Shown here: one piece after another, positions 9,100 through 19,955 of the stretch
Layout of the letters: each line of letters begins with the position of its first letter
Numbering within the stretch: position 1 is the stretch's first letter
Source of the DNA: Capronia americana
Lineage: Eukaryota > Ascomycota > Eurotiomycetes > Chaetothyriales > Herpotrichiellaceae
Direction: 5' to 3'
Length of the DNA stretch: 64,000 nt
Assembly: GCA_016110215.1 (NCBI GenBank)
Contig: JADWQD010000003.1
Location: 2,480,001 to 2,544,000, forward strand
Position numbers and translations under genes: made by a program
Notes under the pieces: model-generated
What the model was told of the DNA's origin: nothing
Seen by the model: only the letters and a program-made list of their open reading frames with translations
The model's database searches: none

Positions 9100-11895
9100 G
9101 GTTGTGGATTAGAAGATCAGGTGCTGAAGATCGATGACAAGGTGCACGGTACCACAGTACACTGTGTAGAATAGATAGTCGCAGCGGCCCCAACAGATCT
9201 ACGTCATTGTGGTCTGGACTGTGCACGCGACGAGGCGGACAGCGAGCTGGAATGTAGACTCATTGTTCGCCGGCAACAAAGAGGTATAACGTCTGGGACA
9301 AGAAAACTAGTTTATGGAAAGGAATATACGAGTAGAAGAGGCTGAGTTGAGTGAGTCGTGCGTGGTGCAGGAGGCCGTTTTACTAAAGTCCCGTTCGCTA
9401 TCGGCAGGGGAAAGGGAGCAGGCACGGGGCACCTTTGGAAATCGAAAGCCAAAACTCTGACAATTGACGCAGGGCAGATGACGTCGGTGCGAGAGAAAAG
9501 GGAGGGCACGCTGATGGGCGAAGCGAGGTGGGCTCGGGGCGAGATGACTGGCCACTCGCGGGTATGACTGGGGCAGCATTCAACGTTCTGGCCCACGAAA
9601 GCCCAACTCCAATAATCCCGAGCTCGTGGGAAGACGCCATTGCCCAGAAGATGCATGATGATGGTCCCCCCGAAGACGGGTAGCGCGCCAGCGTAGAGCG
9701 TTCCTTGCTAGGCCTAGTGTTGGATGGAGGTTTCCGAGGCAAGAAGGAGGTCAGAAGGGTCCTGAGGAGGCGGATTGGGGGCAAGTGTGGTGTGTAGGCG
9801 TGCTCCGCAAGCCTGACTCGAGGCACCATTTCTATTGAGGGAATCTCCCGAGAACCTCTGCGTGTGCCTTGGCGGAGATGTGTCTCTTGCCTGCTGTCTC
9901 AGGAATGACACGGCCTAGAACCCGAAGGAATGAGATGTGCAGATGCGTTGGTACCTACGTAGTACGGCTGTGAACCTCGACCGGCGTTCGGACTGGTCTT
10001 TACCATGTACCTCCCGGGGAATGGCGTGGAGGGTCAGACCCTGAGCGGTGGAACAAAACCTTGATTGGAAATCAATCCTTCACCACCGTCGCTCGTCATT
10101 CGCTACTCGCGCACGGTGTCACGCATGAAGAAGTGATTCCAGCCCTGATAAGCAGAAATTGCGACATTTCGGGGAGTCCAAATGTGCAATTTGTTTCCTC
10201 ATATTCGTCGAAACAGATCAGACGCAGAGAGCCAGGAGTTGACTTCCCTCAAACAACTTGACTACACTGTAGAGAGGTACGAGTAATGCAACCACTTTCC
10301 GCAGACCTTCTGGAGGAACTCGGAACGTCGAAACCGGACAGGCGAACATCATTTGCAGGCCTTTTTTGTCGGATCTGTGACTGAGTACTCATACCGTTAC
10401 AGAGTGGAGGGCGTGGGGTGATCTTGATTACTCTGCCATCTGTACAGAATATATCTTGTGGGCTTCTTGCGTTGAGGCCTGGTGTCGCTTATCTTCTACA
10501 GTACCACCTCGGACACAACTCGCTGTTGGGTCATTGTCCAGGAGGGTGTGGAAGTTTGTGGCGTGAGCCCCTCCAGCCGAACCCTCTTCGTGACGCTAGA
10601 GAAGGTCCGAGGCCAAAAGCTACCAATCTGTCGGCAAGGATCGCGGAGACTCGACTCTTCGCAATGCATGTTGTTTATGACTGTTGGAGATCGGGCCTGG
10701 GCCGGGTGCTCCCCGTGTGCTAACTTGTCATGGTAGCGACATAGTCTGTACAATCAACAAAGACGCGCACGAGTCGAGGCCATTTGGCTTGCTGAAAACG
10801 TCTACCTACACAGTAGGCCTTTGCTGGCAATGGAGCAACTTCAACCATTGCTCGAAAACGGAAAAAGCTGTCGTTTTTGTTTATCATCGGACTGCATGCT
10901 TGCCTGATGCCTTCTCAGAGCAATTCATGGCGTCATTGGCCTTCTCTTCTGGGTATTGTTTCCACAAGCTCTGCAGCAGCAGATGCTCGCGCAAGACTGG
11001 GGCCTCGTAGAGTCTCCCCACCCACCAGCCAGCCATGGGAATGGAGCTCCATTTACCTGGACGCTGCACAAACCACGCATTTCTGTCCCGTCAACCAACT
11101 ACAAGCCTGGTCTGCCAACATTTTTCTTGCAAATCTACTCGTACATCTACGAGTACGAGTAGAACTTCCGGCTGCAAGCCACCACGCGCTTTTCGTTCAC
11201 TACGAGTACGAGTACCTCGTAGACATCTGATTCTCCGCGCTGTTTAGGGCAGGGTGAGCTTCGGGGACCGCCCATCCGCCCGCTGCAGTTGCGTCGCTTA
11301 TTCGTGACAATGGAATGCTTGCCTCTTCTCACCGCCCTTTCGATGTCCGCACTTGCGTGAGCCCACGTGCAAAACAACTTCAAAACGACCAGACCAGTCA
11401 TAGGCAGCATGCTATTGCGAAGCATTTCCACCCGAGCACGTCTACCGATCACCCGGCACCGGTAGCTCTTCCCGGCTTCAGGATGCCGCCATTCTCCCTT
11501 TCTCGGCAAGCCCTGTCAGGCTTGCATTGAATACTAGAATGCCCACGAGTGCCATTTCTCGGAAGCCGCCTTGCGGAAAGATCGCTGAGGGAGGCTGTAT
11601 CGGAGTACTGTTGAAGCAGCGTTTATAGCTCATTCAGGATCCCAGCCCAGGCATGACGACTTCGGTAACAGGCCGAGACGACGAACTCTTTGGCGTACCG
11701 CGCCCCGTGTACCCGTCCCTTCGTCATGTGTCTACCACATTCTCCATTGTGAAGGTGTCCAGCTCTTGTGGCCGTGTGATGTACCCATCAACTCATCGGC
11801 TCGTAGTAGGGCTTGTCGTAGTGTGATGAGACGCAGGCCGTGGCTGCGGGTGAAATAGCAATGGGTAAAAGCTGTCATTGTCGGTCCGCGCCAGT
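9100..11895. other. Long gene-free spacer
   Basis: About 2.8 kb without a supported gene. The open frames at 9300-9830 on the minus strand are Pro/Ser/Arg-rich and lack any domain; they probably lie in the phosphatase 5' leader. The only clear structure is a pair of hairpin-forming repeats at 11135-11222. Confidence 0.55.
11135..11222. repeat. Paired hairpins sharing a 15-bp direct repeat
   Basis: CTACGAGTACGAGTA occurs at 11147-11161 and again at 11200-11214. Each copy takes part in an inverted repeat: perfect 10-bp arms at 11135-11144 and 11153-11162 with an 8-nt loop, and 7-bp arms at 11200-11206 and 11216-11222. Confidence 0.85.
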
Positions 11896-12315
11896 CTATC
11901 GCAGTCTGCCATCCGGTTCACCTTTCCAGCGCTCAACCCGTTTCTGCTCCCAGTTGTCCAAATCTTTGGCCATGAGCCTATAATACTCGTCTCGCTCGTT
12001 GAGTTCTCCTTTTAGCACTTTTCGCCGCCGAGGATTGTATGTGAGTCCTCCTTCTCCAGCCATGCCTCCTTTTAATCCCAGTTGCAATTTCTCCTCGTCA
12101 GTGACTTGTCGGTTCTTGCGGTCGTGCTTTTCGTATCGGAGCGCTGTAGCCGGTGTAAGAAGGAAGGAAGACCCGACAATAAGCGCCATGAACGGCAGAC
12201 CGAACCACAGAAAAGGGTTACGATCCTGTCTGCGGCTGTACCATGTTGCAATGCGTCCCGAGAGGTCTTTTGCTTGCGCGCTGCTGCGGAAGGGTTTCGC
12301 TTGGAAGACCGGCAT
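11896..12315 (-). CDS. COX16: Cytochrome c oxidase assembly protein COX16
   Basis: A 139-residue protein starting MPVFQAKPFRSS, the characteristic start of fungal COX16. A single inner-membrane helix follows (NPFLWFGLPFMALIVGSSF, about residues 32-50). Next are the family signature LTPATALRYEKHDRK and, near the C-terminus, EYYRLMAKDLDNWEQKRVERWKGE. COX16 acts in the mitochondrial inner membrane in the assembly of complex IV, linked to the COX1/COX2 modules. The frame stays open for 32 residues upstream, but the conserved start is the ATG at 12315. The insertion rich in Gly (KGGMAGEGGLTYNP) in the matrix or intermembrane part is longer than in yeast. No intron is needed. A housekeeping gene between spacers; the P450 lies just upstream on the same strand. 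Confidence 0.93.
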   Translation of the reverse strand: MPVFQAKPFRSSAQAKDLSGRIATWYSRRQDRNPFLWFGLPFMALIVGSSFLLTPATALRYEKHDRKNRQVTDEEKLQLGLKGGMAGEGGLTYNPRRRKVLKGELNERDEYYRLMAKDLDNWEQKRVERWKGEPDGRLR

Positions 12316-12632
12316 GGTTGCAAGAGGGCACCGGGTGCGAGGCAGGGGCCTCAGGAGTGTAGCCCAATGGTCTTTACTGGTGCTATGGAATGGGGAGTTG
12401 TTATGGTGCAACAGACTCGAAATCGTGGCGCGACTATGACATAAACGCCAAGCCTTTCACCTGCCTTTCACTTATGCCTTAAGTTCACTTCCAAGTTTGC
12501 ACAGTACGTTCAGTTCTCGGTTCACGGTAAACGTTAGTTGTGAGGAGCTATCCTATTGCCGAATGACTTCCAGACAAGTATCGAAATGAATATGGCTACA
12601 AAGAGTACCCAAATGAGGTTGAATATGTCCAT

Positions 12633-14312
12633 TCAGCGTTGTTTCCTCGGCCACGCTCTTACGAGGAAATCTTCTTGGACAACCACCGAGTTCGACCGCA
12701 CCTTCATAGCGTTGAACGGATTGACCACAGTGAAATCGTAGTGACGCAGGAGCTGTAGGTGAGTCAGTGGAAACACCCTTCAAGAGTGCCGAGCTGTGCA
12801 GATCACTGACCTCGAAGATCGCTTTACCCAGCTCCATCAGCGCGATTCCCTTACCCAGACAGCTTGATCTGCCTGTTCCAAAGACCAATTCATTGTGTCT
12901 TTCAAAGCGCTTGACGGTCTCCTCGTCGTTCTCAGTCCATCGCTCGGGGTGGAATGTGTCAGCATCGGGGCCGTAGAAATCTGCGCGGTGACCCATGGCG
13001 TAAGTTGCCATTCCCACTTCTGTCCCAGGCGGAATGAAGACGCCATTTATGGTTACGCCGTCCGGATAGGGCGATACCCGTCCTGCCAGCCCATGTAGTG
13101 GCATGAACATCCGGAGGCCTTCTTTGATACATGCCTGGAGATACGGTAATTCTTGGGCCTGGCTGTTTTTGACCACAGGATAGTCGACATTGCCAGCTCC
13201 AACGGCAGCGTCGATCTCTTCTCGCAACTTGCCATACGTTGGAGGGCTCGTCAGGATGTGTAAGAATGTTGTTCGAAGTGCCGTCGCCGTCGAATCCGCG
13301 CCGGCCAGAATCTGGAGCAGAGATTCAACCTCGCACTCTTGCTGGGTAAGGCCATGGTTAACAAAAGAACCCAGCATGTCCTGCACCTTCCTTGCATGAG
13401 GTCCAAATCGCTCGGCAACCGCCTTTTGCGCAACGCCGACGATGGCTCCAAATCCGATTTTATCGGTGGGTTTGGGAGCCGCACCCTCCATGACTCGACT
13501 GTTGAGGATGGCCAAAACGGTGGGATGATTTGATCCCAATTCCATGATCGGGTAGAAGGCGCTGCTTGACTTGTGATAGTCATAGAGGTCTTCGTTTTTT
13601 ACTAGGAAGCCTAGCGCCTGACCAAAGGCAATTTGGGTCAGGATATCGAGAGTAAAGTAACCTGCGAGCTTCGCAAAGTCCATGGCTTGGTTCTTTTCGA
13701 CATAGTCTCGGCGGATGAGGTCAACCAATTCTAGCACTCTTGCATCAACATCCATTTCGAGGTTGGGAACCTCTTTTCCGGAGTACTAGTGAAGAAGATC
13801 AGCCTCCAGTTCCCACGATACAGCGGCACAAGGGCCGGTTGCGTACACCTGGCATCACCTTCGTCCTCAGTTCTGCATGGGCCTTCTCGTCCGCCATGGA
13901 GAGTATATTGTCCTGGCGGGGATCGAATTTCATACCCCTGAACCAGCGACCTCGAGTAAAGGCCGATCTGGGTGCGTTCATTGTTCTTTGTATTACAGGG
14001 TCATCACTCGCAATATAGTCAGGGGCAATGCGCACAGGTGAACCTATTGTCACTGGGTAAGCTATCGCCCCTAGGAATTTGGGTGTGCCCACCATATTGC
14101 TTAAGCGCCTCTTCGACTGCCAGGTACAAGGTACCTCGACAGGTGTAGTAGAACATCCATAGTGGCGAGATGGCCGCCAGCCATGGGCCCTTGATATGCT
14201 GGAGCTTGCGATATTGTACGTAAGTAGTGACAATCCAGTACACGGCGTAGACACCAACGAGTGAACCGACGACGATAGGAAAAGACAAGCCGAGAGTGTC
14301 GGTGATGGCCAT
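12633..14312 (-). CDS. Cytochrome P450, pisatin-demethylase-like
   Basis: Four exons: 14093-14312, 13847-14043, 12811-13785 and 12633-12752, in phase, giving 503 residues. An N-terminal membrane anchor (about 10-32: FPIVVGSLVGVYAVYWIV) points to the ER. The I-helix oxygen-activation motif AGADSTAT, the K-helix E-x-x-R (KEGLRM), the PERF-region FHPERW and the heme loop FGTGRSSCLGKG with the Cys ligand are all intact, so the enzyme should be active. The block QIAFGQALGFL-NEDLYDYH resembles the pisatin demethylase (CYP57)-like group that is common and diversified in filamentous fungi. Substrate unknown. The first intron is only 49 nt with a weak GTGGGC donor; the others use GTACGC and GTCAGT. 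It is divergent from the methyltransferase gene across about 1 kb, which may mean shared control. Confidence 0.93.
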
Positions 14313-15328
14313 ATTGAAGCCTCCAGGGGTTAGCCCAAGCTTGGTTGAACGAAACTCAGAAGGCAGGGCTACACGGAGAGAAGCAATGGAAGGGGCAGTT
14401 ACAGACCAACTTCGTGTGGATATGACTAGTGGTGGGCATGGCAGGTAGCATCCATCCGCAGTATGGGGCAGAGGAGCTGGATCGTGGAGCTTGATAGCTA
14501 TCGCCAGCGGGATGCTTTTGTTCCCGTCACAACTAACTACTGCAGGCGAAAGGCACGATGGGAACTAGGAGAACTACCGAGCTGTCCTCCTTCATTCAGA
14601 TTCTTCAGAAGTGTCGAGTGGGAACAGGGGTTATCGGCCTCGTGCATGAAGAATGCCCATGCCAGCCCAGCCACCCGCCGCGCCGCGAACGAATCAACAT
14701 GCGCCGGCCAAATGTTGCGCTGGTGGCTGTTTCTAAGCGCCAATGAACTCGGGCGATCCTCCAGCTGCCCAGAGCTTTGCTCGAGCCCTAGATCATCGCT
14801 TCAAGTTGACCGGAATTATCTGGATATGGTGTCGCAGTCGGCGGCCAGAAGCAGCGGGCTAAGCAGCGGCATCAGCACCCGCCGCCGTGAGGACTGCTCG
14901 ACCTGATCTTCATCTCAGGGTGGCAGGTATCATCTCCAGCGGCAGTATGCATTGTTTACCCTGATTATCGGTTGCTTGGTCCTTCTCCACAAGAGTCCTA
15001 GTAGGTCGTGGCTTTGAGTTTTTGACACAACAGGACCGGGGCGAGCCAAAGGAACCCCCCAAACCCCGGGCAACGGACTGGACTTTACCGAACCTACGAC
15101 GGAGTAAGCTTTATGTACCATCTGAGCCCTAACCGCCAGCTCCCCACCACAAAAACCTTCATCTAGTCTCTGCACTGAACCACCGCTGATTATCACCACC
15201 GATTCACGAGGTGGGTATCAGTTGCTGTCCTCCCCTTCTCGGACTCTTGTTCCTTGTATTTACCCCGTTCGAGACGAGGCTACTTGGAGCCACCCACGCG
15301 GTAGGATTCTCCGCGTCAACATCCACCT
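14313..15328. promoter_or_regulatory. Divergent intergenic region between P450 and methyltransferase
   Basis: About 1 kb between two outward-facing start codons. No supported coding exon was found; the short frames inside have no domain. It must hold the promoters of both genes, but I could not identify specific sites. Confidence 0.45.
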
Positions 15329-16745
15329 ATGTCCACTCCCGCTGTGGCAGGCAACGCCGACGGGTGGGAGGAGATATCAGTACAGGTACGCTCGAACTCT
15401 ACACCGGCGCTTTGGAAGGTGGCAGTGGCTCAATCTACTCGATAGTCATACAGCGACAATGATTCTGGCTACTACGATGAAGATGCGTGGGTTTCTCCGC
15501 AGTGACGCCAAGTTCCTCTTCTGAAAGACATTACAAGCGAGTCGTCGACAAGGTCGGTGACTGCCAGCATCTATGATTATGAACAGGCGCACGGACGAAC
15601 ATACCACGCAGTGAGCCCCATGAGCCTTCCGTCCAGCATTACCTAGAGGCAAGCTAATCTGTTGCAGTACCACGCCGGCAGTGAGTTCGATGGTCTGCCT
15701 CTTTCTGCAGTGCTAACCGCCACAGAATATATCTTGCCTAATGATGAGGTGTGATATGTCGAGCTGAGGCAGTCATCTCACCAGTACTAATCTTTCCCCA
15801 CAGGCAGAGCAAGAAAGGTGACAACTTGCAACATCGTGATCATCATCTCCTGGAATTGGCTAACCCGTGCAGAATCGACGTGATGTACCATGCGGTGAGG
15901 CTTTCGATTGAAGAGAAATTGTTCTTCGCGCCCCTCACACCAACTTGTGTGCTCGATGTCGGTACGGGCACGGGACTTTGGGCAGTGGATATGGCCGATG
16001 AGTACCCGGAAGCCATAGTGGTGGGGACGGATCTCAGTCCGATCCAACCGAGCTATGTGCCCCCAAATTGCCGGTTCGAGATCGCAGATGCCGACGAGGA
16101 GTGGACGTTTCGGCAAATTTTTGATCTCGTCCACTCTCGTGTTATGAACGACACCTCTCTGAGAGACTGGCCCCACTTCTACAGAGAAGCATTTGCCTCG
16201 CTCAAGCCGGGCGGCTGGGTCGAGTCCCAAGAATTCAGCTACAAGCGATACTCGGATGACGGATCAATCCCAGCAGACTCGCGCATCACTTACTGGGAGG
16301 ATCTGTGGACGCAAGGCATCAACCGGATCGGGCTGCGAGGCCACGGCGACCCCGAGTTGATAATGCAGCAGATGCGTGATGCCGGCTTTATCAATGTCAC
16401 GCGGCTCAACTTCAAGATGCCTATTGGGCCGTGGGCCAAAGACGAAAGGCTGCGGCGAGCTGGATTGTTTGGATACGTCAATTTGTATGATGGGTTTCAT
16501 GGCCTGAGCGTCAAGGTCTTTACGCAGATGCTGGGGTGGACGGTTGAAGAGATGGAAGCGCTGCTTGCAGAGTGTCGGCAGGAGCTGCGGAGGAAGGATA
16601 TTCATGGTTACTGGAAGATGTGAGTGCTCACCCTTCGATGCTCGCCTCGCTTGCGCGAATCCCTGCTCACGACAAGCCTCAACACCACAGTTGGGTCATC
16701 TACGCACAGAAGCCCTTTGATACCAGCGCCGAGACACGCACCTGA
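15329..16745 (+). CDS. SAM-dependent methyltransferase, LaeA-like fold
   Basis: Eight exons: 15329-15385, 15446-15486, 15538-15610, 15668-15680, 15726-15748, 15804-15817, 15873-16619 and 16691-16745. Spliced length is 340 residues, normal for the fungal TAM-type methyltransferases. After an acidic N-terminus (SYSDNDSGYYDEDA) comes the conserved block SIYDYEQAHGRTYHAYHAG-KYILPNDEAEQERID, typical of this family. SAM motif I is VLDVGTGTGLWAVD, followed by the acidic VVGTDLSPIQP. The C-terminus splices to IWVIYAQKP. Three internal exons are only 13, 23 and 14 nt. The second intron (15487-15537, GTGGGT donor, AAG acceptor) is the weakest call. Family members range from secondary-metabolite regulators to small-molecule methyltransferases; which applies here cannot be told. 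It is divergent from the P450. Confidence 0.88.
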
Positions 16746-18179
16746 AGGTCACTTGGACCTGCCCGGGCGGACGAGAAAATGGCTCATAGGGCTGTTCTGT
16801 GTTGGGCGCAGTTGCTTGGCGGTGAGATCCAGAGACATCCGCCACACACTCAACGCGGAAAGTCTCGTTTCACTGTCGGCGGTCCCAAAAATTCAACATG
16901 TGAAGTTTTCACAATTCTGACGCACTGTGTACGAGTTATGCAAAGCGCACACAGTCAAGGCTTGGCTTACACGTGGTGAGGACCGGGTTCATGGAACAGA
17001 CAGAACGAAACAGAACCGGGATGTATCGAGCTTGCAATATGTAAAAAAACAAGTTGTCCTCGAAACTTGTACAGTGACATACCCCGATTCCAGTCGCCCT
17101 GCGAACAAACTCGGCGAACTAACTCCGAAGCGCTGCGAGATTGGAGCGGAGCTAACTGTATACCGTGTATCGTTGTTGGATGTTGGCAGCCCAGAATTCG
17201 TGGGACTACCGAATACGGCCTGCATGGGGTCAAATGTCAAGCAAGGCACCGGAAAATTACACAGTGACGTGCCCGAGAAAACTCAGGAAGAACAATTCCG
17301 GACTCCTGTCCTGTGGCTAGGCTGCCCTTGAAGGTCGCCTAACGAACCACGCTAAATTGGTATCTGCTGCTCTACGCAGCCAATGCAGCCATCCTGGTGT
17401 TTGCCATTTGTCATCTTGGCATGATTCAAACAGGTTAGCAATCCACCATAAGTGCCTGCCGCCCTATGACTTGTATTAAGTTGACGCTAATGCAGATCAT
17501 AAGTACCAAGCACGACTAAGTGGGTAATGAGTGGACGAGTATGTCATCGGCGTTGATTGTAAGGACAGCTGACACCAGTTGCATGATATACACCGCGTAC
17601 GAGTGCCGTGTCCTGTGTCCTTGCGGAAAACTCGGTCCCCGTCGGTCCTGGTCCTCATGCAGACAAGCCGTATCTGGCAGGAACGTACTTCTCTTGTGAT
17701 TGGCACAGCACCGGCGTCGAGGGCCGCGGGTGCTCCAACCGATATGTTAGGCGAGGATTCCCGCCGATCTACGAGGCACTCTACCTGGTGCAGTTGGTGC
17801 TGCCTTGGCTCGAATTCGGCAGACATGGTGGACTGACTGGTGGACTGAATTTCCGCAGTGCAAGCAGCATCCGAGTGCATGTGCCACCAAAGTTGAAAGC
17901 GGCAGCATCAACACGAGGAGGAGCTAAGCACCAATGGGTGGTTCCACCTCGGAGTTCACCATGGTTCTGGAGCTGCGCGATCGACGATCACGTTCTGCCT
18001 TTGAAGAACTCGAGAACTCTATGAATACAACCATGTCCTCGAGTTGAAACGTGATGCGTCACTTACTGCATTGAAAATCGAGTGATGAGCATCAAAAGTC
18101 TATCGTGCTCTATCCATCTATCTCTCGCTAAACCTCACTACGACTGATACTTGACAACAACAAACAACAAACCAACACA
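16746..18179. other. Gene-free spacer
   Basis: Short frames on both strands without domains or paired splice sites. The part next to 18180 is probably the promoter and leader of the bHLH gene: the 60 nt before its ATG are A/C-rich with repeated CAACA. Confidence 0.5.
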
Positions 18180-19380
18180 ATGACATACTACCAAGAACCA
18201 TTCTTCCTCGACCAAGTATGTATTGACCCACTCGGTCCGTTGCAGCTACGTAGCTAACACGGTACTGCAGTTCCGCGACGAATCGTACTTTCCTGGCTTT
18301 CCGACCGACGACTACGGCCAGCAGCAAGACTCGGCCACGGCAAAATGCACCATCCCCTGGGCTCTGTCGTCGCAGGCGCCGAGTCATACTCTTCCTGAAC
18401 TGTACAGCTTGAAGACGTGCTCGTCCGACGAGTCCTACGTCAGCCCGTACCTGGATGCGCTGGAGAGTCCCTTTGGCGACACAATCGGCCCGCTAGAGCT
18501 CCAGCGCCAGCAGTCGGATGGCTCGCAACTTCCGTCCCTCGACCTGAACCTCAACCTGGACATGGACATGGACATGGATGTGGACCCGAGTCAACATCAA
18601 CAACAACAACAACAACAACCATACAGCACGCCCCCCGACGATGACCAATGGCCGACGTTCGGCTCGACGACCCAACAACCACGTGAGTCCATCGGCCTCC
18701 TCTCCTCGTCGCCCGGCGCAGGTTCAATAGAACCCGAATCCCCCGTCACGCCCACCTCGACCTCCGCCTCCGCCTACGTACCCACGCCAGCATTCTCCTC
18801 CACCTACACTCAGCCTCAATCTCGATCGCCCCGAACGCGCGTCACACGCACAACAAGCTCTACGTCCCCCGCACAACCCCGCAAATCCACGACGACCGCC
18901 ACCACCACCACTGGCCCGCACTCACGCACCAGGAAACGCAACAACCCCCCCTCCAGCTCCTCGTCCAGCGAAGAGGACTCGGCCTCGGCCATCCAAAAGG
19001 CCAAACACGCGCACTCGGTCATCGAGCGCCGCTACCGCGACAACCTCAACGGCAAGATGATGCAACTCCAACGCGTCATCCTGGCCGCCGAGGCCGACGA
19101 GACCAGCAAGATGAACTCCACGGACCCCGCCGCCGCCGCCGCAGCCTCCTCGTCCCTCCTGGACGACACCAAAGCATCGGGAGGATCCAGCCGCGTTCGC
19201 AAATCCGACATCATGGCCCGCGCGATCAGCTACATCCACCGCTCCGAGACTCAGATGCGGCTCATGACGCTCGAGCTGTCGCGGCTGCAGGACCAAGTGA
19301 ACGTTTATCAGAAGTTGGTCAAGTGCGAGGAGCACGGTGATGTGTGGGACGGTGTTGGGGGATCAAGACTGCGGCGGTAG
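18180..19380 (+). CDS. bHLH transcription factor, SREBP-type basic region
   Basis: Two exons, 18180-18215 and 18271-19380, separated by a 55-nt intron (GTATGT, GCTAAC, CTGCAG); 381 residues. The start MTYYQEPFF is preceded by a purine at -3. The N-terminal 240 residues are low-complexity: an Asp-Met repeat, a run of seven Gln broken by His, and Ser/Thr/Pro-rich tracts, as in activation domains. The DNA-binding domain begins HAHSVIERRYRDNLN (about 256-272). The Tyr in ERRYR is the hallmark of SREBP-like bHLH proteins, which bind both E-boxes and sterol elements. Helix 1 and helix 2 (RKSDIMARAISYIHR, about 321-337) are separated by a loop of nearly 40 residues, much longer than usual. A leucine-rich stretch follows to about residue 360. 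No transmembrane segments are present, so it is not a membrane-bound SREBP. Target genes unknown. Confidence 0.9.
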
Positions 19381-19652
19381 AAATTTCCTTCCTTTTTGCT
19401 CTTCCAACAACAAACATCGACTTGCGCCAGATGCTGCAAGGGCGCAGATACCAAGAACGCGAAAAAAATAATGGGCGAAATTCGGACAGGATCGGACGCG
19501 GCTCAACGGAGCAGATCAAGCGCCAAGGGAAGGAACGTGAAAAAAGTATACAGCTCCACCTTACGTCATATTACGTTACGTTACGTTACAGCACGAACTG
19601 TCATGAGAATTGATTGTACGAACATTTGGAGGACCCGGTCTCCGACACCCAA

Positions 19653-19692
19653 AATATTGGGATATTGGGATATTGGGATATTGGGATATTGA
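19653..19692. repeat. Octamer tandem repeat (GATATTGG)
   Basis: About five copies of an 8-bp unit, GATATTGG, in non-coding sequence downstream of the bHLH gene. Confidence 0.9.
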
Positions 19693-19722
19693 GCTGCGAC
19701 TTCACCACACGACTGACTATGC

Positions 19723-19743
19723 TGGATGGATGGATGGATGGAT
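19723..19743. repeat. GGAT tetranucleotide microsatellite
   Basis: Five consecutive GGAT/GATG units. Confidence 0.9.
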
Positions 19744-19933
19744 AGCGGTGGTTGTGTTTTATTGGAAAAAGTCCAGCCGAGCGCACGGTCAGGTTAGGTC
19801 GGGTTGGGTTAGGTTGGGTGGCTGACTTGGCGGTTCAAACTGAACTTTACTCGGTACTTCATACTGAGTACACGCGGCGGAAATCTGTCGATTGCGGAAA
19901 CAGTTCCTCGCTACTCGCTACTGAAATGGCGCA

Positions 19934-19955
19934 TGGGTTGGGTTGGGTTGGGTTG
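19934..19955. repeat. GGGTT pentanucleotide microsatellite
   Basis: Four consecutive GGGTT units; a related G/T-rich imperfect stretch lies at about 19790-19820. The unit is not the fungal telomere hexamer. Confidence 0.9.

Noticed and set aside
9312..9829. Minus-strand frames of 114-143 residues upstream of the phosphatase
   Set aside because: Pro/Ser/Arg-rich with no domain and no splice partners; more likely leader or spacer.
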